64,000 nucleotides of DNA from Roseibium aggregatum (GTDB lineage: Bacteria > Pseudomonadota > Alphaproteobacteria > Rhizobiales > Stappiaceae), in contig NZ_JABFCZ010000006.1 in NCBI RefSeq assembly GCF_014692675.1, positions 62,001 to 126,000 of the forward strand, given 5' to 3'. This document shows positions 26,011 through 35,210 of this stretch, piece by piece (positions within the stretch are counted from its first letter, which is position 1; every line of letters begins with the position of its first letter). The notes below the pieces were generated by a model. That model worked only from the letters and a program-made list of their open reading frames with translations, searched no databases and had not been told where the DNA came from. The translations under genes were made by a program, and so were the position numbers.

Positions 26011-26126
26011 GTTGTCATCCCCGCGAAGGCGGGGATCCAATACGCCGTGTCGTTGCGGTCCAAACAACCAACCTCACGGATTACTGGATCCCGGCTCTCC
26101 GCTATCGCTTCGGCCGGGATGACAAC
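26011..26126. repeat. 116-bp repeat element with perfect 11-bp inverted ends
   Basis: It starts GTTGTCATCCC (26011-26021) and ends GGGATGACAAC (26116-26126), exact inverted repeats. The left half folds as CCCCGC-GAAG-GCGGGG, the right half as CCCGGC...GCCGGG. The right 55 bp (26072-26126) match 37661-37715 in reverse complement at 53 of 55 positions. It lies between the convergent GST and HIT genes, where it may also act as a terminator. Confidence 0.8.
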
Positions 26127-26146
26127 TGAAATATGACGCGGCGCCC

Positions 26147-26575
26147 CTAGCCCAGGACCGCCCGGATCTTTTCCGCGTTGGCGGCGAGCACCTCGTTGTC
26201 GGCCATCTCGCCGGTATGCGGGCGCAGCTTGACGCCGTCGAAGCGGGGGATCACGTGGACGTGGGTGTGGAACACCACCTGGCCGCCTGCCGGTTCGGAA
26301 AACTGCTGGATGGTGGTGCCGTCCGCATTGAAGGCTTTCATCACGGCAGCGGCCATCTTCTTCACCGTCGTCATGACGGCGAACAGGTCCTCTTCGGCGA
26401 TATCGAAGATGTTGCGCGAGGGCGCCTTCGGGATCACCAGGACATGGCCGTCGCCGCGGGGCATGATGTCCATGATCACGACGGTCTTGTCGTCCTCGTA
26501 GATCTTGTGGCTCGGCAGCTCGCCGCGCAGGATTTTCGCAAATACGTTCTGGTCGTCGTAAGCCGGTGCAGACAT
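26147..26575 (-). CDS. HIT family protein (Hint/Fhit-like hydrolase)
   Basis: 142 residues. A histidine-triad nucleotide hydrolase with the signature HTHVHVIPR near residue 105 and the start FAKILRGELPSHKIYEDDKT. The middle His of the triad is the nucleophile in HIT hydrolases such as AMP-lysine and Ap4A hydrolases. The ATG at 26575 is chosen because upstream in-frame sequence is repeat-like and the family begins here. Ribosome site GGGGACGGAA lies upstream. Confidence 0.9.
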   Translation of the reverse strand: MSAPAYDDQNVFAKILRGELPSHKIYEDDKTVVIMDIMPRGDGHVLVIPKAPSRNIFDIAEEDLFAVMTTVKKMAAAVMKAFNADGTTIQQFSEPAGGQVVFHTHVHVIPRFDGVKLRPHTGEMADNEVLAANAEKIRAVLG

Positions 26576-26877
26576 TTCCGTCCCCAAAATAGAAAGCTTT
26601 GGAGCGGAGACTATCGACTGGGGCGGCTCTCCTGCAAGAGCCAAGTGCCGCGGAGTCAGGACGCTCACATATTGATTCAAGGGGAACTACGAAATCGATT
26701 CAACGCCGGCTTCAGAAACTGATTCAACTTCGGGCCTGCCGGTTCAAGTATCGATTCAGGCGTTGGTGAAAACTCGAGTCAAAAGAATCGTTTGGGCGTA
26801 TTCGTTGAAGGGGAGATTCATTCGTCGTCCGACTGATCCCGTTTCTCAATCTCTTCAGTGCGGTGTGGGTTTCAGGC
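26576..26877. other. 302-bp intergenic region with a GANTC-rich repeat cluster
   Basis: No gene is supported. The stretch 26653-26819 holds eight GANTC sites within 167 bp, at 26653, 26674, 26697, 26721, 26753, 26776, 26785 and 26815, against roughly one expected by chance. On the minus strand the units read TTGAATCA...CTGAA at spacings of about 21-24 bp. The 16-mer CTTCAGAAACTGATTC (26710-26725) recurs exactly at 29612-29627 inside a gene. Confidence 0.75.
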
Positions 26878-28392
26878 TTAATGGCACTCAATGAAATGGG
26901 TGATGGCACTCAGGCGGTTTGCGATGGCTTCGGGGGAGAGCGTACCGCCCGGCGGCGCGGTTCTGGGGCTGATACCGTTTTGGTAAAGGAACAGCTTGGC
27001 CATGGATCCGCGAACGGCGAAGTTCACGTTCTGGGGGATGTCGCCGATCGCGTCGGCGACCAGCTTCGCATCCAGTTTGGCGACCACAACGCCGACGACC
27101 TGGCCCTGGGCGTTCATGGCCGGCCCTCCGGAATTGCCTGGTTGCACCGGCGCGGAAATCTGCATCCGGGTGCTGTCGCCGCCGATACCCTTCATGGCGG
27201 TGACCGAACCACGGGTGACGTTCAGCCCGCTTAGAAGGCCCGTCAGCGGGAAGCCGGCCACGGTGATGTCGGAATTGAGGGGCGCGGGGTTTTCGGAAAA
27301 CGTGGCGAATTCCGTATTGCGGAGGGCAGGGACATGGACCAGCGCGAGGTCGAAGGTCTTATCCGTCGCCTTCAGGGCCGCTTCATGACCGTCGACCGTC
27401 AGCCGGCTGCAATCGCCGGCCACATGATTGTTGGTCAAAACGTCACCGCCTGCTGATACGGTGAAGCCGCTTCCGGAAGAGACTGTTTCCGTGTCTGAAT
27501 ATTCAGCCGAAGCCGGGGCTTTTGCTTCAGGCGTTGAATCGCTTCCCTCGGCGGGCGGGCGGGAGCTCAGCGCAGCGGAACCTTCTGCAGCTGCTTTTCT
27601 GCGTTCCTCTTCCTTGGCGACCTGTTTGACGGCGTCTACTCCTCGGCGCAGAACACCGCTGTCGAGACGTAACTGGCGCGTCTGCCCTGGTATGATGCTT
27701 CCTGCGACGGCTGCAAGGAAGCCTGCATCTGAATCCAGCGCCGAAACAATTGTAGTCGTCCAGGAGCCGCCGATAAAATCAGACCGAACGTAAAACGTTA
27801 CACCCTTTTGATTTCTTGCTGATGTAATCCACAAATTTCTCTTTCGTATTCTGTAGGGTTCTGTCCCCTTTTTTCGTGCTTCTAATAGTAATTCGTGAAG
27901 TAAATCTTTTGATCTTTCGTTTCCTCTAGTTAGTCTATATCTTAAAGTTGATTTCTTATCGTTGAGCTCATAGAAATTCTTCTTGTATCCATCAATTTTA
28001 ATATCTTTTTCAGGTATCAGGACGGCAATTTCATACGTATCCAGATACTCATAGGTCCAGAGTTTCTTTGAAAGGGTGGTTTCCGTTATCCCTGCAAGCC
28101 AGATGGCGGCCAGGGCAAGGATTTTGTTTCTTGGTGTCTTTTTAAAATTCAGTTTTTCCGAATAGCGTTCGAGGGCTTTCTGGCTGCTGCGCCCCCAAAC
28201 GCCGTCAATCTGAGCCTCGTATAACCCTTCAAAGGCAAGGCCGACTTGCAAGAACTTCTTTTCAAGTATCGTGAGTCTATCGGGGTCGAATTCGTCATAC
28301 ACCCCGGCTGCTCTCATTTCGTTCTCGTCATAGGCCAATGCCGGACGGAAGAGGCACAGCATGAGAACGGGAAGAAGCAAGAGCAGACGCAT
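26878..28392 (-). CDS. Secreted trypsin-like serine protease with N-terminal peptidoglycan-binding-like domain
   Basis: 504 residues. A signal peptide (about 1-20, RLLLLLPVLMLCLFRPALA) is followed by a peptidoglycan-binding-like segment (about 45-85, YEAQIDGVWGRSSQKALERY), a middle part without a recognised domain (about 95-255), an Ala/Glu-rich linker, and a C-terminal trypsin-like domain. The triad is seen as His in TNNHVAGD (about 321), Asp in TFDLALVHV (about 347) and Ser in QPGNSGGPA (about 421). No PDZ domain is present. The middle third is clearly AT-rich compared with both ends, suggesting a mosaic gene. Periplasmic quality control or envelope processing is a guess. Confidence 0.82.
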   Translation of the reverse strand: MRLLLLLPVLMLCLFRPALAYDENEMRAAGVYDEFDPDRLTILEKKFLQVGLAFEGLYEAQIDGVWGRSSQKALERYSEKLNFKKTPRNKILALAAIWLAGITETTLSKKLWTYEYLDTYEIAVLIPEKDIKIDGYKKNFYELNDKKSTLRYRLTRGNERSKDLLHELLLEARKKGTEPYRIRKRNLWITSARNQKGVTFYVRSDFIGGSWTTTIVSALDSDAGFLAAVAGSIIPGQTRQLRLDSGVLRRGVDAVKQVAKEEERRKAAAEGSAALSSRPPAEGSDSTPEAKAPASAEYSDTETVSSGSGFTVSAGGDVLTNNHVAGDCSRLTVDGHEAALKATDKTFDLALVHVPALRNTEFATFSENPAPLNSDITVAGFPLTGLLSGLNVTRGSVTAMKGIGGDSTRMQISAPVQPGNSGGPAMNAQGQVVGVVVAKLDAKLVADAIGDIPQNVNFAVRGSMAKLFLYQNGISPRTAPPGGTLSPEAIANRLSAITHFIECH

Positions 28393-28532
28393 GGCAGGAC
28401 CGGGAGGTAAATCTAGCTGGGTCTACTCTATTGTTATATCGCTGCTTTTGCCAAGTTTCGTGCGCCGGTTTTGTTCTGGGGAAATGCAACTTTTCCTCTG
28501 GGAAGGTAAACGTGCGGCGGCGGCTCCGTCCC

Positions 28533-29819
28533 CTAATCCCCCTTGCGAAACGGTCCGTGCTCGGTGAGGGCCTCGTTTTCCCGTTCCACGGCTTCGCGCT
28601 CGTGTTCCAGATAGTCTTCTACTGCGTCGCGCAGGCCCGGGTGGACGATCCAGTGGGCGGAGCGGGTGGTGACGGGCAGGTAGCCGCGGGCGAGCTTGTG
28701 CGCGCCCTGCGCACCGGCCTCGACTCGTTTCAGGCCGTTCACGATGGCGAAGTCGATGGCCTGGTAGTAGCAGAGCTCGAAATGCAGGAACGGGTGGTGT
28801 TCCGTACAGCCCCAGTTGCGGCCGAACAGGGTGTCGGAGCCGATGAAGTTGAGTGCGCCGGCGATGTATCGCCCTTCGCGCCTGGCCATGACCAGCAGGA
28901 TGCGTTCCGCCAGCCGCTCGCTGACCAGGGAGAAGAACGCCCGGTTAAGATAGGGGCGGCCCCATTTGCGCGAACCGGTATCCTGGTAGAACCGGTAGAA
29001 GGCGTCCCAGTGGGCTTCCGTCAGGCCGGCGCCGGTGACCCATTCGATCTCGATCCCGGCGCTGACCGCCTCGCGCCGTTCCTTCTTGATTGCCTTGCGC
29101 TTGCGGGAGGCGAGGTCTGCCAGGAAATCGTCGAAGCTTCCGTAATCCCGGTTCTCCCAGTGGAACTGCTGGTCGGTGCGCTGCAGGTAGCCCATGTCGC
29201 CCAGGGCGTCCCATTCCCGCTTCGTCAGGAAGGTGATGTGGGCGGAGGAGGCGCCGCTGCGCTGGCATATCTGGACGAGCCCGGAGGCGAGCGCCTGCAT
29301 GCCGGTCTGCCAGTCGATCCGGGACGAAACGAAAAGCCGTCTGCCGGTCGCAGGCGTAAAGGGGACGGATACCTGGAGCTTGGGATAATACTCTCCGCCC
29401 GCCCGGTAAAACGCGTCCGCCCAGCCGTGGTCGAAGACATATTCGCCTTGGGAATGGTTTTTCAGATAGGCAGGTGCTGCGCCCCAGATGTCTCCTGTTG
29501 GGGATTGGAGAAGCAGGTGGCGGGGCAGCCATCCGGTCTCTCCTGTGGCGCAGCCGGTCTCTTCGAGGCTTGAGAGAAACTCGTGTGAAATGAAGGGGTT
29601 GAAAGAGGTCTCTTCAGAAACTGATTCTTGCGGCTCAGAGAGTGATTCAAGCAGTTGACAGTCTGATTCAAATTGAGGGTCGCGCGTGAGGCGACCTCCC
29701 GGCCCCAGCTGCCAGCCCGGATTGGCGACGCTGTTCCAGTCGTCCGCCGATACGTCTTCCATGCCGGAGAGAATGCGCAGCGTCGCGGCCTGTTCGTCCG
29801 TGTTTTCCTGTTCGGACAT
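28533..29819 (-). CDS. DUF482 family protein (FemAB/GNAT-like), with an apparent in-frame insert
   Basis: 428 residues of the DUF482 family, a GNAT-fold group related to FemAB-type peptidyl transferases. Family landmarks: NPFISHEFLSSLEETG, HSQGEYVFDHGWADAFYRAG, YYPKLQVSVPFTPATGRRL, and FELCYYQAIDFAI near the C-terminus. In the family as I know it, NPF follows shortly after the first ADDW motif. Here about 39 residues (35-73) intervene, ending in three heptads with Glu-Ser at 51, 58 and 65, encoded by 21-bp repeats that resemble an intergenic repeat at 26.7 kb. Confidence 0.85.
   Translation of the reverse strand: MSEQENTDEQAATLRILSGMEDVSADDWNSVANPGWQLGPGGRLTRDPQFESDCQLLESLSEPQESVSEETSFNPFISHEFLSSLEETGCATGETGWLPRHLLLQSPTGDIWGAAPAYLKNHSQGEYVFDHGWADAFYRAGGEYYPKLQVSVPFTPATGRRLFVSSRIDWQTGMQALASGLVQICQRSGASSAHITFLTKREWDALGDMGYLQRTDQQFHWENRDYGSFDDFLADLASRKRKAIKKERREAVSAGIEIEWVTGAGLTEAHWDAFYRFYQDTGSRKWGRPYLNRAFFSLVSERLAERILLVMARREGRYIAGALNFIGSDTLFGRNWGCTEHHPFLHFELCYYQAIDFAIVNGLKRVEAGAQGAHKLARGYLPVTTRSAHWIVHPGLRDAVEDYLEHEREAVERENEALTEHGPFRKGD
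29601..29717 (-). repeat. Putative in-frame repeat insertion within the DUF482 gene
   Basis: On the minus strand, GAATC sites recur with exact 21-bp spacing (GATTC on plus at 29623, 29644, 29665), each followed by similar T/C-rich sequence and CTGA. The 16-mer at 29612-29627 is identical to 26710-26725. The frame is preserved, giving an acidic Ser/Glu peptide. Insertion boundaries are estimated from the expected family sequence. Confidence 0.5.
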
Positions 29820-29944
29820 GACCTCAACCCTGCCTGAAGAGAATGCTCATGGCCTTAAGTGTAGGATCTCGATGCTGCACTGCAAGGGGTTTTGCACGGT
29901 GGGGTCTCTAGACGGCCACATATTCGTTGCGCGCCAAAGCCGGC

Positions 29945-30706
29945 TCAGCCAGCGTCCGGGTCGAAGCCTTCGAAGACGATCTGGTCGGCGTAGCGGGCGG
30001 CGCGGTCGCGTTGGTCCCTGGTGCGCACGGTCCAGGTCATCACCGGCAGGCCCAGCACCTTGCGGCAGAAGGAGGGAGCCGCTGCGGGAAGGCTGCGGAT
30101 GCCGTAGGAAATGAAATGGGGCCGGGTTCTGGGCAGGTGCAGCATTTTGCTCAGGATGAAGCGCTCCATCCGTGTCATGCGCATGTATTCGCCTTCGGGC
30201 CGCATGGCCTCGGACACGATGCCGCGCAGGACGTGGGGTCGATGCGCCTTCGCAATGGAAAGCATATCCGGATCGAAGGACTTGATCGCGGCAGGCCCCT
30301 TGTAGGCCGCGACCCGGTCGACGACGTTGCGGACGAAATCCGCCTGGGCGCCCGGACGCATCAGCGATTTGATCTCGATGACGAGCGGCACCCTGCCGTC
30401 CACGAGGTCGAACAGATCCTGAAGCAACCAGAGCCTGTCGCCGCCTTCCTTCATGGCGATGCCGGTCAGCGAGGCGGTCGGCCGTTCGATGACCCGGCCG
30501 TCCGCTTCCGTCAGCCGGTCGAGGGTGTAATCGTGAAAGACCAGCGCGTCGCCGTCCGCAGTCTCCTGAACGTCGACCTCGATGGCGAAGGTCTTTTCGA
30601 CGGCGGCCGCAATCGCCGTAGGCGTGTTCTCGATGACGCCGGCGTCAATGTTGTGATAGCCGCGATGGGCGATCGGGCGCGTCATGATCTGGCCGACGTC
30701 GGTCAT
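29945..30706 (-). CDS. Glycerophosphodiester phosphodiesterase family protein
   Basis: 253 residues, TIM-barrel phosphodiesterase with the HRG...N/ENT start (IAHRGYHNIDAGVIENT), the metal/catalytic EVDVQETADG and VFHDYTLDRLTEADG. It hydrolyses glycerophosphodiesters from phospholipid turnover to glycerol-3-phosphate and alcohol. No signal peptide, so it is cytoplasmic. The ATG at 30706 lies 22 nt after the ridA stop, forming a two-gene operon. A longer in-frame version would overlap ridA and is less likely. Confidence 0.88.
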   Translation of the reverse strand: MTDVGQIMTRPIAHRGYHNIDAGVIENTPTAIAAAVEKTFAIEVDVQETADGDALVFHDYTLDRLTEADGRVIERPTASLTGIAMKEGGDRLWLLQDLFDLVDGRVPLVIEIKSLMRPGAQADFVRNVVDRVAAYKGPAAIKSFDPDMLSIAKAHRPHVLRGIVSEAMRPEGEYMRMTRMERFILSKMLHLPRTRPHFISYGIRSLPAAAPSFCRKVLGLPVMTWTVRTRDQRDRAARYADQIVFEGFDPDAG

Positions 30707-30728
30707 GGTCGGGGTCTTTCCAACGGAT

Positions 30729-31193
30729 TCAGGCGATCTCGAAGACGGCTTCGATTTCCACCGCAGCGCCAAAGGGCAGGGACGCGGCGCTGACCGCGGA
30801 GCGGGCGTGGCGGCCCTTGTCGCCCATGGCTTCGACCATGAAGTCCGATGCGCCGTTGATGACCTGCGGCTGCTGGGTGAAGTCTGCGGTGGAGTTGACG
30901 AAGCCGACGAGCTTCACGAGGCGCGCGATCTTTTCCAGGTCTCCGGTGGCGGCCTTCGCCTGGGCCAGCAGGTTGATGGCGCAGAGCTTCGCCGCCGCCT
31001 TGCCTTCGCCCACGGAAATCTCGTCACCGAGTTTGCCCACATGCTGCAGGCCGTCGGCGCCCATGGGCAGCTGGCCGGAGATAAAGAGCTGGTTCCCTGA
31101 AAGGACATAAGGCACGTAGTTGGCGGCCGGTGCGGCAGGCGAGGGCAGTTCGACACCGAGTTTGGCGAGGCGGGCTTCAACGGTTTCAGACAT
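30729..31193 (-). CDS. RidA (YjgF/YER057c/UK114) family protein
   Basis: 154 residues. The family hydrolyses reactive enamine/imine intermediates, for example those made by PLP-dependent dehydratases. Seen: YVLSGNQLFISGQLPMGADG, the central helix AAAKLCAINLLAQAKAATGDL and the RSAVSAASLPFGAAVEIEAVFEIA end that builds the trimer interface cleft. The subgroup is longer than the 130-residue RidA archetype. The ATG at 31193 begins the recognisable domain; the open frame continues far upstream without coding signs. Confidence 0.88.
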   Translation of the reverse strand: MSETVEARLAKLGVELPSPAAPAANYVPYVLSGNQLFISGQLPMGADGLQHVGKLGDEISVGEGKAAAKLCAINLLAQAKAATGDLEKIARLVKLVGFVNSTADFTQQPQVINGASDFMVEAMGDKGRHARSAVSAASLPFGAAVEIEAVFEIA

Positions 31194-31466
31194 GCGGACG
31201 AAACTCCATGTTCGAATAGCCGGGATCGGACAGGTGGCGTTTTTCTGAAACAAATCCCCGCCGCCTGCAAGGGCTAATGGCCGAAAGGCGCAATTGCCTG
31301 GCGCGGCGAGGCCGGAACCATCGGTTGAGTGTGGCTTGCGTGAATTTACCAGGAAAAGGAATTTGTGGCGGGAACAGTCTAGCGGAGCTGTCTGGAAGCG
31401 CATAATGTTCGGGCTGGTAGTCAGGGCAGGCAGTGTGGCCTGGCGGATTTGCAAGGGGAAATAGAG

Positions 31467-32321
31467 ATGCAGCGCGTGACAGGAACCATCCTGGCGAAAA
31501 GCGCCGTCTTGTTCGCAGCAGGCCTCGTCTCTCTTGTTTCGGTCGGGCAGGTTCTGGCAGCCGGTCTTGTGCCCCACCGGGCGGTCTATGACATGGAGCT
31601 GGACAAGGCGGAAGACGGAACGGGGATCTCCGCGCTCAGCGGTCGTATGGTCTATGAATTCAGCGGCAGTGCCTGTGAAGGCTACAGCGTGTCCTTCCGC
31701 TTCGTGACCGAGTTTCAGGATGTCTCCGGCGCCTCCCAGGTGACGGACCTGCGCTCCTCGACCTATGAGAATCCGAAGGAAACATCGTTCCAGTTCTTCA
31801 GCAAGACCTATGTCGATCAGAAGCTGGTGGAAAAGACCCGGGGAATCGCGCGTCAGGACGATGGCGAGAAAACCATCGAGCTGCAGGAGCCGGGGCAGCG
31901 CACGCTGACGATTTCCGGGAGAACCCTTTTTCCGACCGAGCATCTGAACAAGATCATTGAGGCGGCGCGCGCAGGTCAGAGCTTCGTCAGCGCCGATGTC
32001 TATGATGGTTCGGAAACGGGCGACAAGGTCTATGCCACGACCGCCGTGATCGGCGCGCCGACGACGGAGGACGTCCCGCTCAGCGACGAACCGTCGGCCG
32101 CAGCCTCCCGCCTCAAGCAGGCCCAGGCCTGGCCGGTGACCATTGCCTATTTCGATCCGACCCAGGAACAGGAGGGTGAGGAGACGCCGGTCTATCAGAT
32201 GACGTTCCTGCTTTATGACAACGGCATCAGCCGGCAGCTCAAGATGGATTACGGCAAATTCAGCCTTCGCGGTAAGCTGCGGCAGCTCGAACTGCACGAG
32301 GAAACCGGCTGCACCAATTAG
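31467..32321 (+). CDS. eipB: EipB-like periplasmic envelope-integrity protein (DUF1849)
   Basis: 284 residues. A signal peptide (about 1-32, VLFAAGLVSLVSVGQVLAAG) precedes a beta-rich DUF1849 domain. In the Brucella homologue EipB, this folds as a beta-spiral held by a disulphide; Cys70 (SGSACEGYS) and Cys282 (EETGCTN) are the only mature cysteines and fit that bond. The start at 31467 follows a gcaagggga ribosome site; a TTG at 31449 is less likely. It converges on dinB, leaving 23 nt. Confidence 0.85.
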   Translation: MQRVTGTILAKSAVLFAAGLVSLVSVGQVLAAGLVPHRAVYDMELDKAEDGTGISALSGRMVYEFSGSACEGYSVSFRFVTEFQDVSGASQVTDLRSSTYENPKETSFQFFSKTYVDQKLVEKTRGIARQDDGEKTIELQEPGQRTLTISGRTLFPTEHLNKIIEAARAGQSFVSADVYDGSETGDKVYATTAVIGAPTTEDVPLSDEPSAAASRLKQAQAWPVTIAYFDPTQEQEGEETPVYQMTFLLYDNGISRQLKMDYGKFSLRGKLRQLELHEETGCTN

Positions 32322-32344
32322 CGCAGGCTCCCAGGGGCAGACTC

Positions 32345-33700
32345 CTAGCTCTGCCCGCCGCTCTTGTTTCCTTTTTCCGGCGAACGCTTTTCCCGCTTGG
32401 CCGCGTGCACCAGGCCGAGTTCCACGGTGCTGCGGCCGAATTTTTCCCGGATCGTGTCCATGGCGAGTTCCGCCTTCTTCCGGCGGCCGGCGCCCTCGTC
32501 GAGCAGATCCTGCGGGTCCGCCTGGCGCGGGTCGGAGAAGTCGCTGATACCGATGCCGATCAGGCGGAACCTGCGGCCGTCGGTTTCCTTCTTCAAAAGA
32601 TCCTCGCCGGCGCGGTAGATGCGGTCGGCAAGCTGGGTCGGGTCGGAGAGCTGGCGCGCCCGGGTAATGATCTTGAAATCCGCCGTCTTCAGTTTCAGCG
32701 ACACGGTGCGTCCGGCGAGCTCCGCCTTCTTCAACCGGCGTGACACCTTTTCAGCGAGGTCCCGCAGGATCGGGCGCAGGGTGTCGAGGTTAGCGATGTC
32801 CGTGTTGAATGTGGTTTCCGCGCTGACGCTTTTTGCGCCCCGGTGGGGCGTGACCCTGCGATCGTCCTCGCCCTGGCAGAGCTGGGCAAGCCGCAGGCCC
32901 ATGGCGCCGTAGCGGCGGGCGAGATCCGCCGGCTCCATCAGTTGAAGCTGGCCGATGGTCCTGATCCCCTCGGAAGCCAGTTTCTGCTGAAACACCTTGC
33001 CGACGCCCCAGATCATGCTGACCGGCTTCTCCGCCAGGAAGGATTTCGCCTCCGCCCGGCCGACGACGGAAAATCCCCGGGGCTTTTCCAGGTCGGAGGA
33101 TAGCTTTGCCAGAAACTTGTTCGGTGCCAGACCGACGGAAGCGGTGATGCCGATGTCCTCCTCCAGGGCGCGGACGAAGGCGGCAAGCGTTTCAGCAGCG
33201 CTTGCGTGGTGCAGGCGTTCGGTGCCGGTCAGATCCAGGAAAGCCTCGTCGATGGAAATCGGCTCGACCAGCGGCGTCAGCGCGCGCATGCGCTCGCGGA
33301 TTTCGCGGCCGACGGCCTCGTATTTGCGCATATTGGGCTTGATCACCACCGCATCCGGGCAGGCTTCAAGGGCCTTGAACATGGGCATGGCGGAGCGCAC
33401 GCCGTAGATGCGGGCGATGTAGCAGCAGGTGGAGACCACGCCCCGCTGGCCGCCCCCGACAATGACCGGCAGGTCGCGCAGTTCCGGATTGTCGCGTTTT
33501 TCGACGGACGCATAGAAGGCATCGCAGTCGATGTGGGCAATCGTCAGTGTGTCGAGTTCCGGATGGGCAACCAGGCGCGGGCTGCCGCAGCGGGGGCAGC
33601 GGTTGCGGCCGACGGGCATGCGAGCGCCACAGTCCCGGCAGAGCGCGCGCAGCGGCTCCGACCGGGCGGCAGTCTCCGATGAGGTCGGCCCTTCAACCAT
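32345..33700 (-). CDS. dinB: DNA polymerase IV (DinB, Y-family) with N-terminal zinc ribbon
   Basis: 451 residues. An N-terminal treble of Cys pairs ([19 protein letters not shown]) precedes the Y-family polymerase. Palm Asp residues are seen in [11 protein letters not shown] (about 58-68) and SIDEAFLD (about 148). The thumb/little-finger region has [20 protein letters not shown] and [14 protein letters not shown]. It performs low-fidelity translesion synthesis. The zinc-ribbon extension is common in the Rhizobiales type. The C-terminus lacks an obvious beta-clamp motif of the usual QxxLF form. Confidence 0.93.
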   Translation of the reverse strand: MVEGPTSSETAARSEPLRALCRDCGARMPVGRNRCPRCGSPRLVAHPELDTLTIAHIDCDAFYASVEKRDNPELRDLPVIVGGGQRGVVSTCCYIARIYGVRSAMPMFKALEACPDAVVIKPNMRKYEAVGREIRERMRALTPLVEPISIDEAFLDLTGTERLHHASAAETLAAFVRALEEDIGITASVGLAPNKFLAKLSSDLEKPRGFSVVGRAEAKSFLAEKPVSMIWGVGKVFQQKLASEGIRTIGQLQLMEPADLARRYGAMGLRLAQLCQGEDDRRVTPHRGAKSVSAETTFNTDIANLDTLRPILRDLAEKVSRRLKKAELAGRTVSLKLKTADFKIITRARQLSDPTQLADRIYRAGEDLLKKETDGRRFRLIGIGISDFSDPRQADPQDLLDEGAGRRKKAELAMDTIREKFGRSTVELGLVHAAKREKRSPEKGNKSGGQS

Positions 33701-33724
33701 GGATGCCTGGCCCGCAACTGGTTT

Positions 33725-34396
33725 CTAAACTTTGCTCAGAATACCGCCGATGAAGTCTCTTGTCCGGGTCCAATCGCCGGTCAGGAGATCAATGTGAACC
33801 GAAGGCTTCACGGCGGCGCGAAAGTCCTTGTCGGCAACGAACTGGATCTGGACCGCGGACGGCAGGCTGGCGTTGACGGAGACGTGGTTCATCGGACTGT
33901 CGTCGATGAAGACCAGAGGAACGGGTCTGCCCGCGGCGAGAGCGGCGACGGCGCCTCCCTTGGCTCCGGAATTGGTCAGGAGCGGGTAGGGAACGCCGAA
34001 GTCCTGAAGAAGCTTTTCCCGTACCGGCTTGTTATGGGGCCCGGGCATATTGGTCAGGAGGACGATGTCCCAGTCCGAGTGAAGGTCCTTCAAGGCCGTG
34101 TCTGCCCCTTCGACCAGCTTCTGGCGATGGCTTTCCTCGTCGAAAAAGCTGTCGACGAGTTGTCGCACAGCCTCCTGGCTGATCGGCGTGTTCGAACCGA
34201 TCGGTGCGATATTGCCGGTGAACCTGTACCCGCCGGAGAGGAATGTCAGGTTCTTTGCCGCCAGAAACTCCGTGAAATGACCGGCCATGTGCAGGATGAC
34301 CTCGTCCACGTCGCACACGATCAAAGGACGGTCCGACTTGGGCAGAGCGCTGATCTGGCAGAGGACCTGGGCGGAGGGGACGGTCGGCTCAGCCAT
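33725..34396 (-). CDS. HAD-like hydrolase
   Basis: 223 residues with HAD-superfamily landmarks: nucleophile and acid Asp in [13 protein letters not shown], a motif II-like strand [13 protein letters not shown], a conserved Lys near [10 protein letters not shown] and motif IV in [12 protein letters not shown]. The region between motifs I and II holds an alpha-helical cap. The start is taken at 34396 because it overlaps the DUF3572 stop by 8 nt, indicating coupled translation. The substrate is unknown. Confidence 0.72.
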   Translation of the reverse strand: MAEPTVPSAQVLCQISALPKSDRPLIVCDVDEVILHMAGHFTEFLAAKNLTFLSGGYRFTGNIAPIGSNTPISQEAVRQLVDSFFDEESHRQKLVEGADTALKDLHSDWDIVLLTNMPGPHNKPVREKLLQDFGVPYPLLTNSGAKGGAVAALAAGRPVPLVFIDDSPMNHVSVNASLPSAVQIQFVADKDFRAAVKPSVHIDLLTGDWTRTRDFIGGILSKV

Positions 34397-34688
34397 AATC
34401 GGACGGATCTCCAACGAGCGCGAAGCGGGCTGCGGCGATCATGGTCGGGCGCAGACCGGCATTTTCGCAATAGGTCAGCAGCATGGCTTCATCGGCCATG
34501 TAGAACTCCAGGACACCGGCAAGGAAGCCCGGTTCCTCGGCCGCTTCGCGAATCGATTCCGGTCCGAGTCCGGAAACGGCCAGGAATCTGCCGATCTGTT
34601 CGGGATCCCGCGTCAGCTGCAGGAGGGCCTCGACAGCAATTTCCTGAGCAGATTCAAAGGTCATCTGTTTGCCGCGTTCGCCAAGCAT
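34389..34688 (-). CDS. DUF3572 family protein
   Basis: 99 residues, all-helical ([54 protein letters not shown]). DUF3572 proteins are alphaproteobacterial and usually sit beside divK, as here in the divergent orientation. Function unknown. An ATG eight codons downstream (MTFESA) is an alternative start. Overlaps the HAD gene by 8 nt. Confidence 0.85.
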   Translation of the reverse strand: MLGERGKQMTFESAQEIAVEALLQLTRDPEQIGRFLAVSGLGPESIREAAEEPGFLAGVLEFYMADEAMLLTYCENAGLRPTMIAAARFALVGDPSDYG

Positions 34689-34838
34689 TGTGTTTTTTTG
34701 CCTTTCCGAAACGATTCCACGCTAATACAGACCCTAATGCGAACCGTAGACGCGTTCCAGCAGCCATGGGCAGCGGGGACAACGGCGGGCACCGTCCGTC
34801 ACACAGGGACCGGCAGAAGCCGGGAAAAGGGCCGAGAC

Positions 34839-35210
34839 ATGGCGAAGACCGTGCTGATTGTGGAAGACAACGAGCTGAACATGAAGCTCTTTCATGACCT
34901 GCTCGAGGCGCACGGTTACGACACCTTGCAGACCCGGACGGGTATAGAGGCGCTTGAGCTCGCCCGGACCCACCATCCGGACTTGATCCTGATGGACATT
35001 CAGTTGCCGGAAGTATCCGGCCTGGAAGTGACCAAATGGATCAAGGAAGACGAGGACCTGAGCGCGATTCCCGTGATCGCCGTGACCGCCTTCGCCATGA
35101 AGGGCGACGAGGAACGCATCCGCCAGGGCGGGTGCGAGGCCTATATTTCCAAGCCGATTTCCGTTGCGAAATTTCTGGACACCGTCCGCTCGTACCTGGG
35201 CGAAGCTTAA
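34839..35210 (+). CDS. divK: Single-domain response regulator DivK
   Basis: 123 residues, a single receiver domain with no output domain. Phosphoacceptor Asp53 ([13 protein letters not shown]), the acidic pair Glu9/Asp10 (VEDNELNM), Thr in VTAFAM and Lys in ISKPIS are all in place. In Caulobacter and rhizobia DivK is phosphorylated by PleC/DivJ-type kinases and controls the CtrA pathway and asymmetric division. The [20 protein letters not shown] start is nearly invariant in DivK. PleD, often the next gene, is absent here. Confidence 0.93.
   Translation: MAKTVLIVEDNELNMKLFHDLLEAHGYDTLQTRTGIEALELARTHHPDLILMDIQLPEVSGLEVTKWIKEDEDLSAIPVIAVTAFAMKGDEERIRQGGCEAYISKPISVAKFLDTVRSYLGEA

Noticed and set aside
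26653..26819. CRISPR array
   Set aside because: Units are only about 21-24 bp apart with imperfect repeats and no unique spacers or cas genes.
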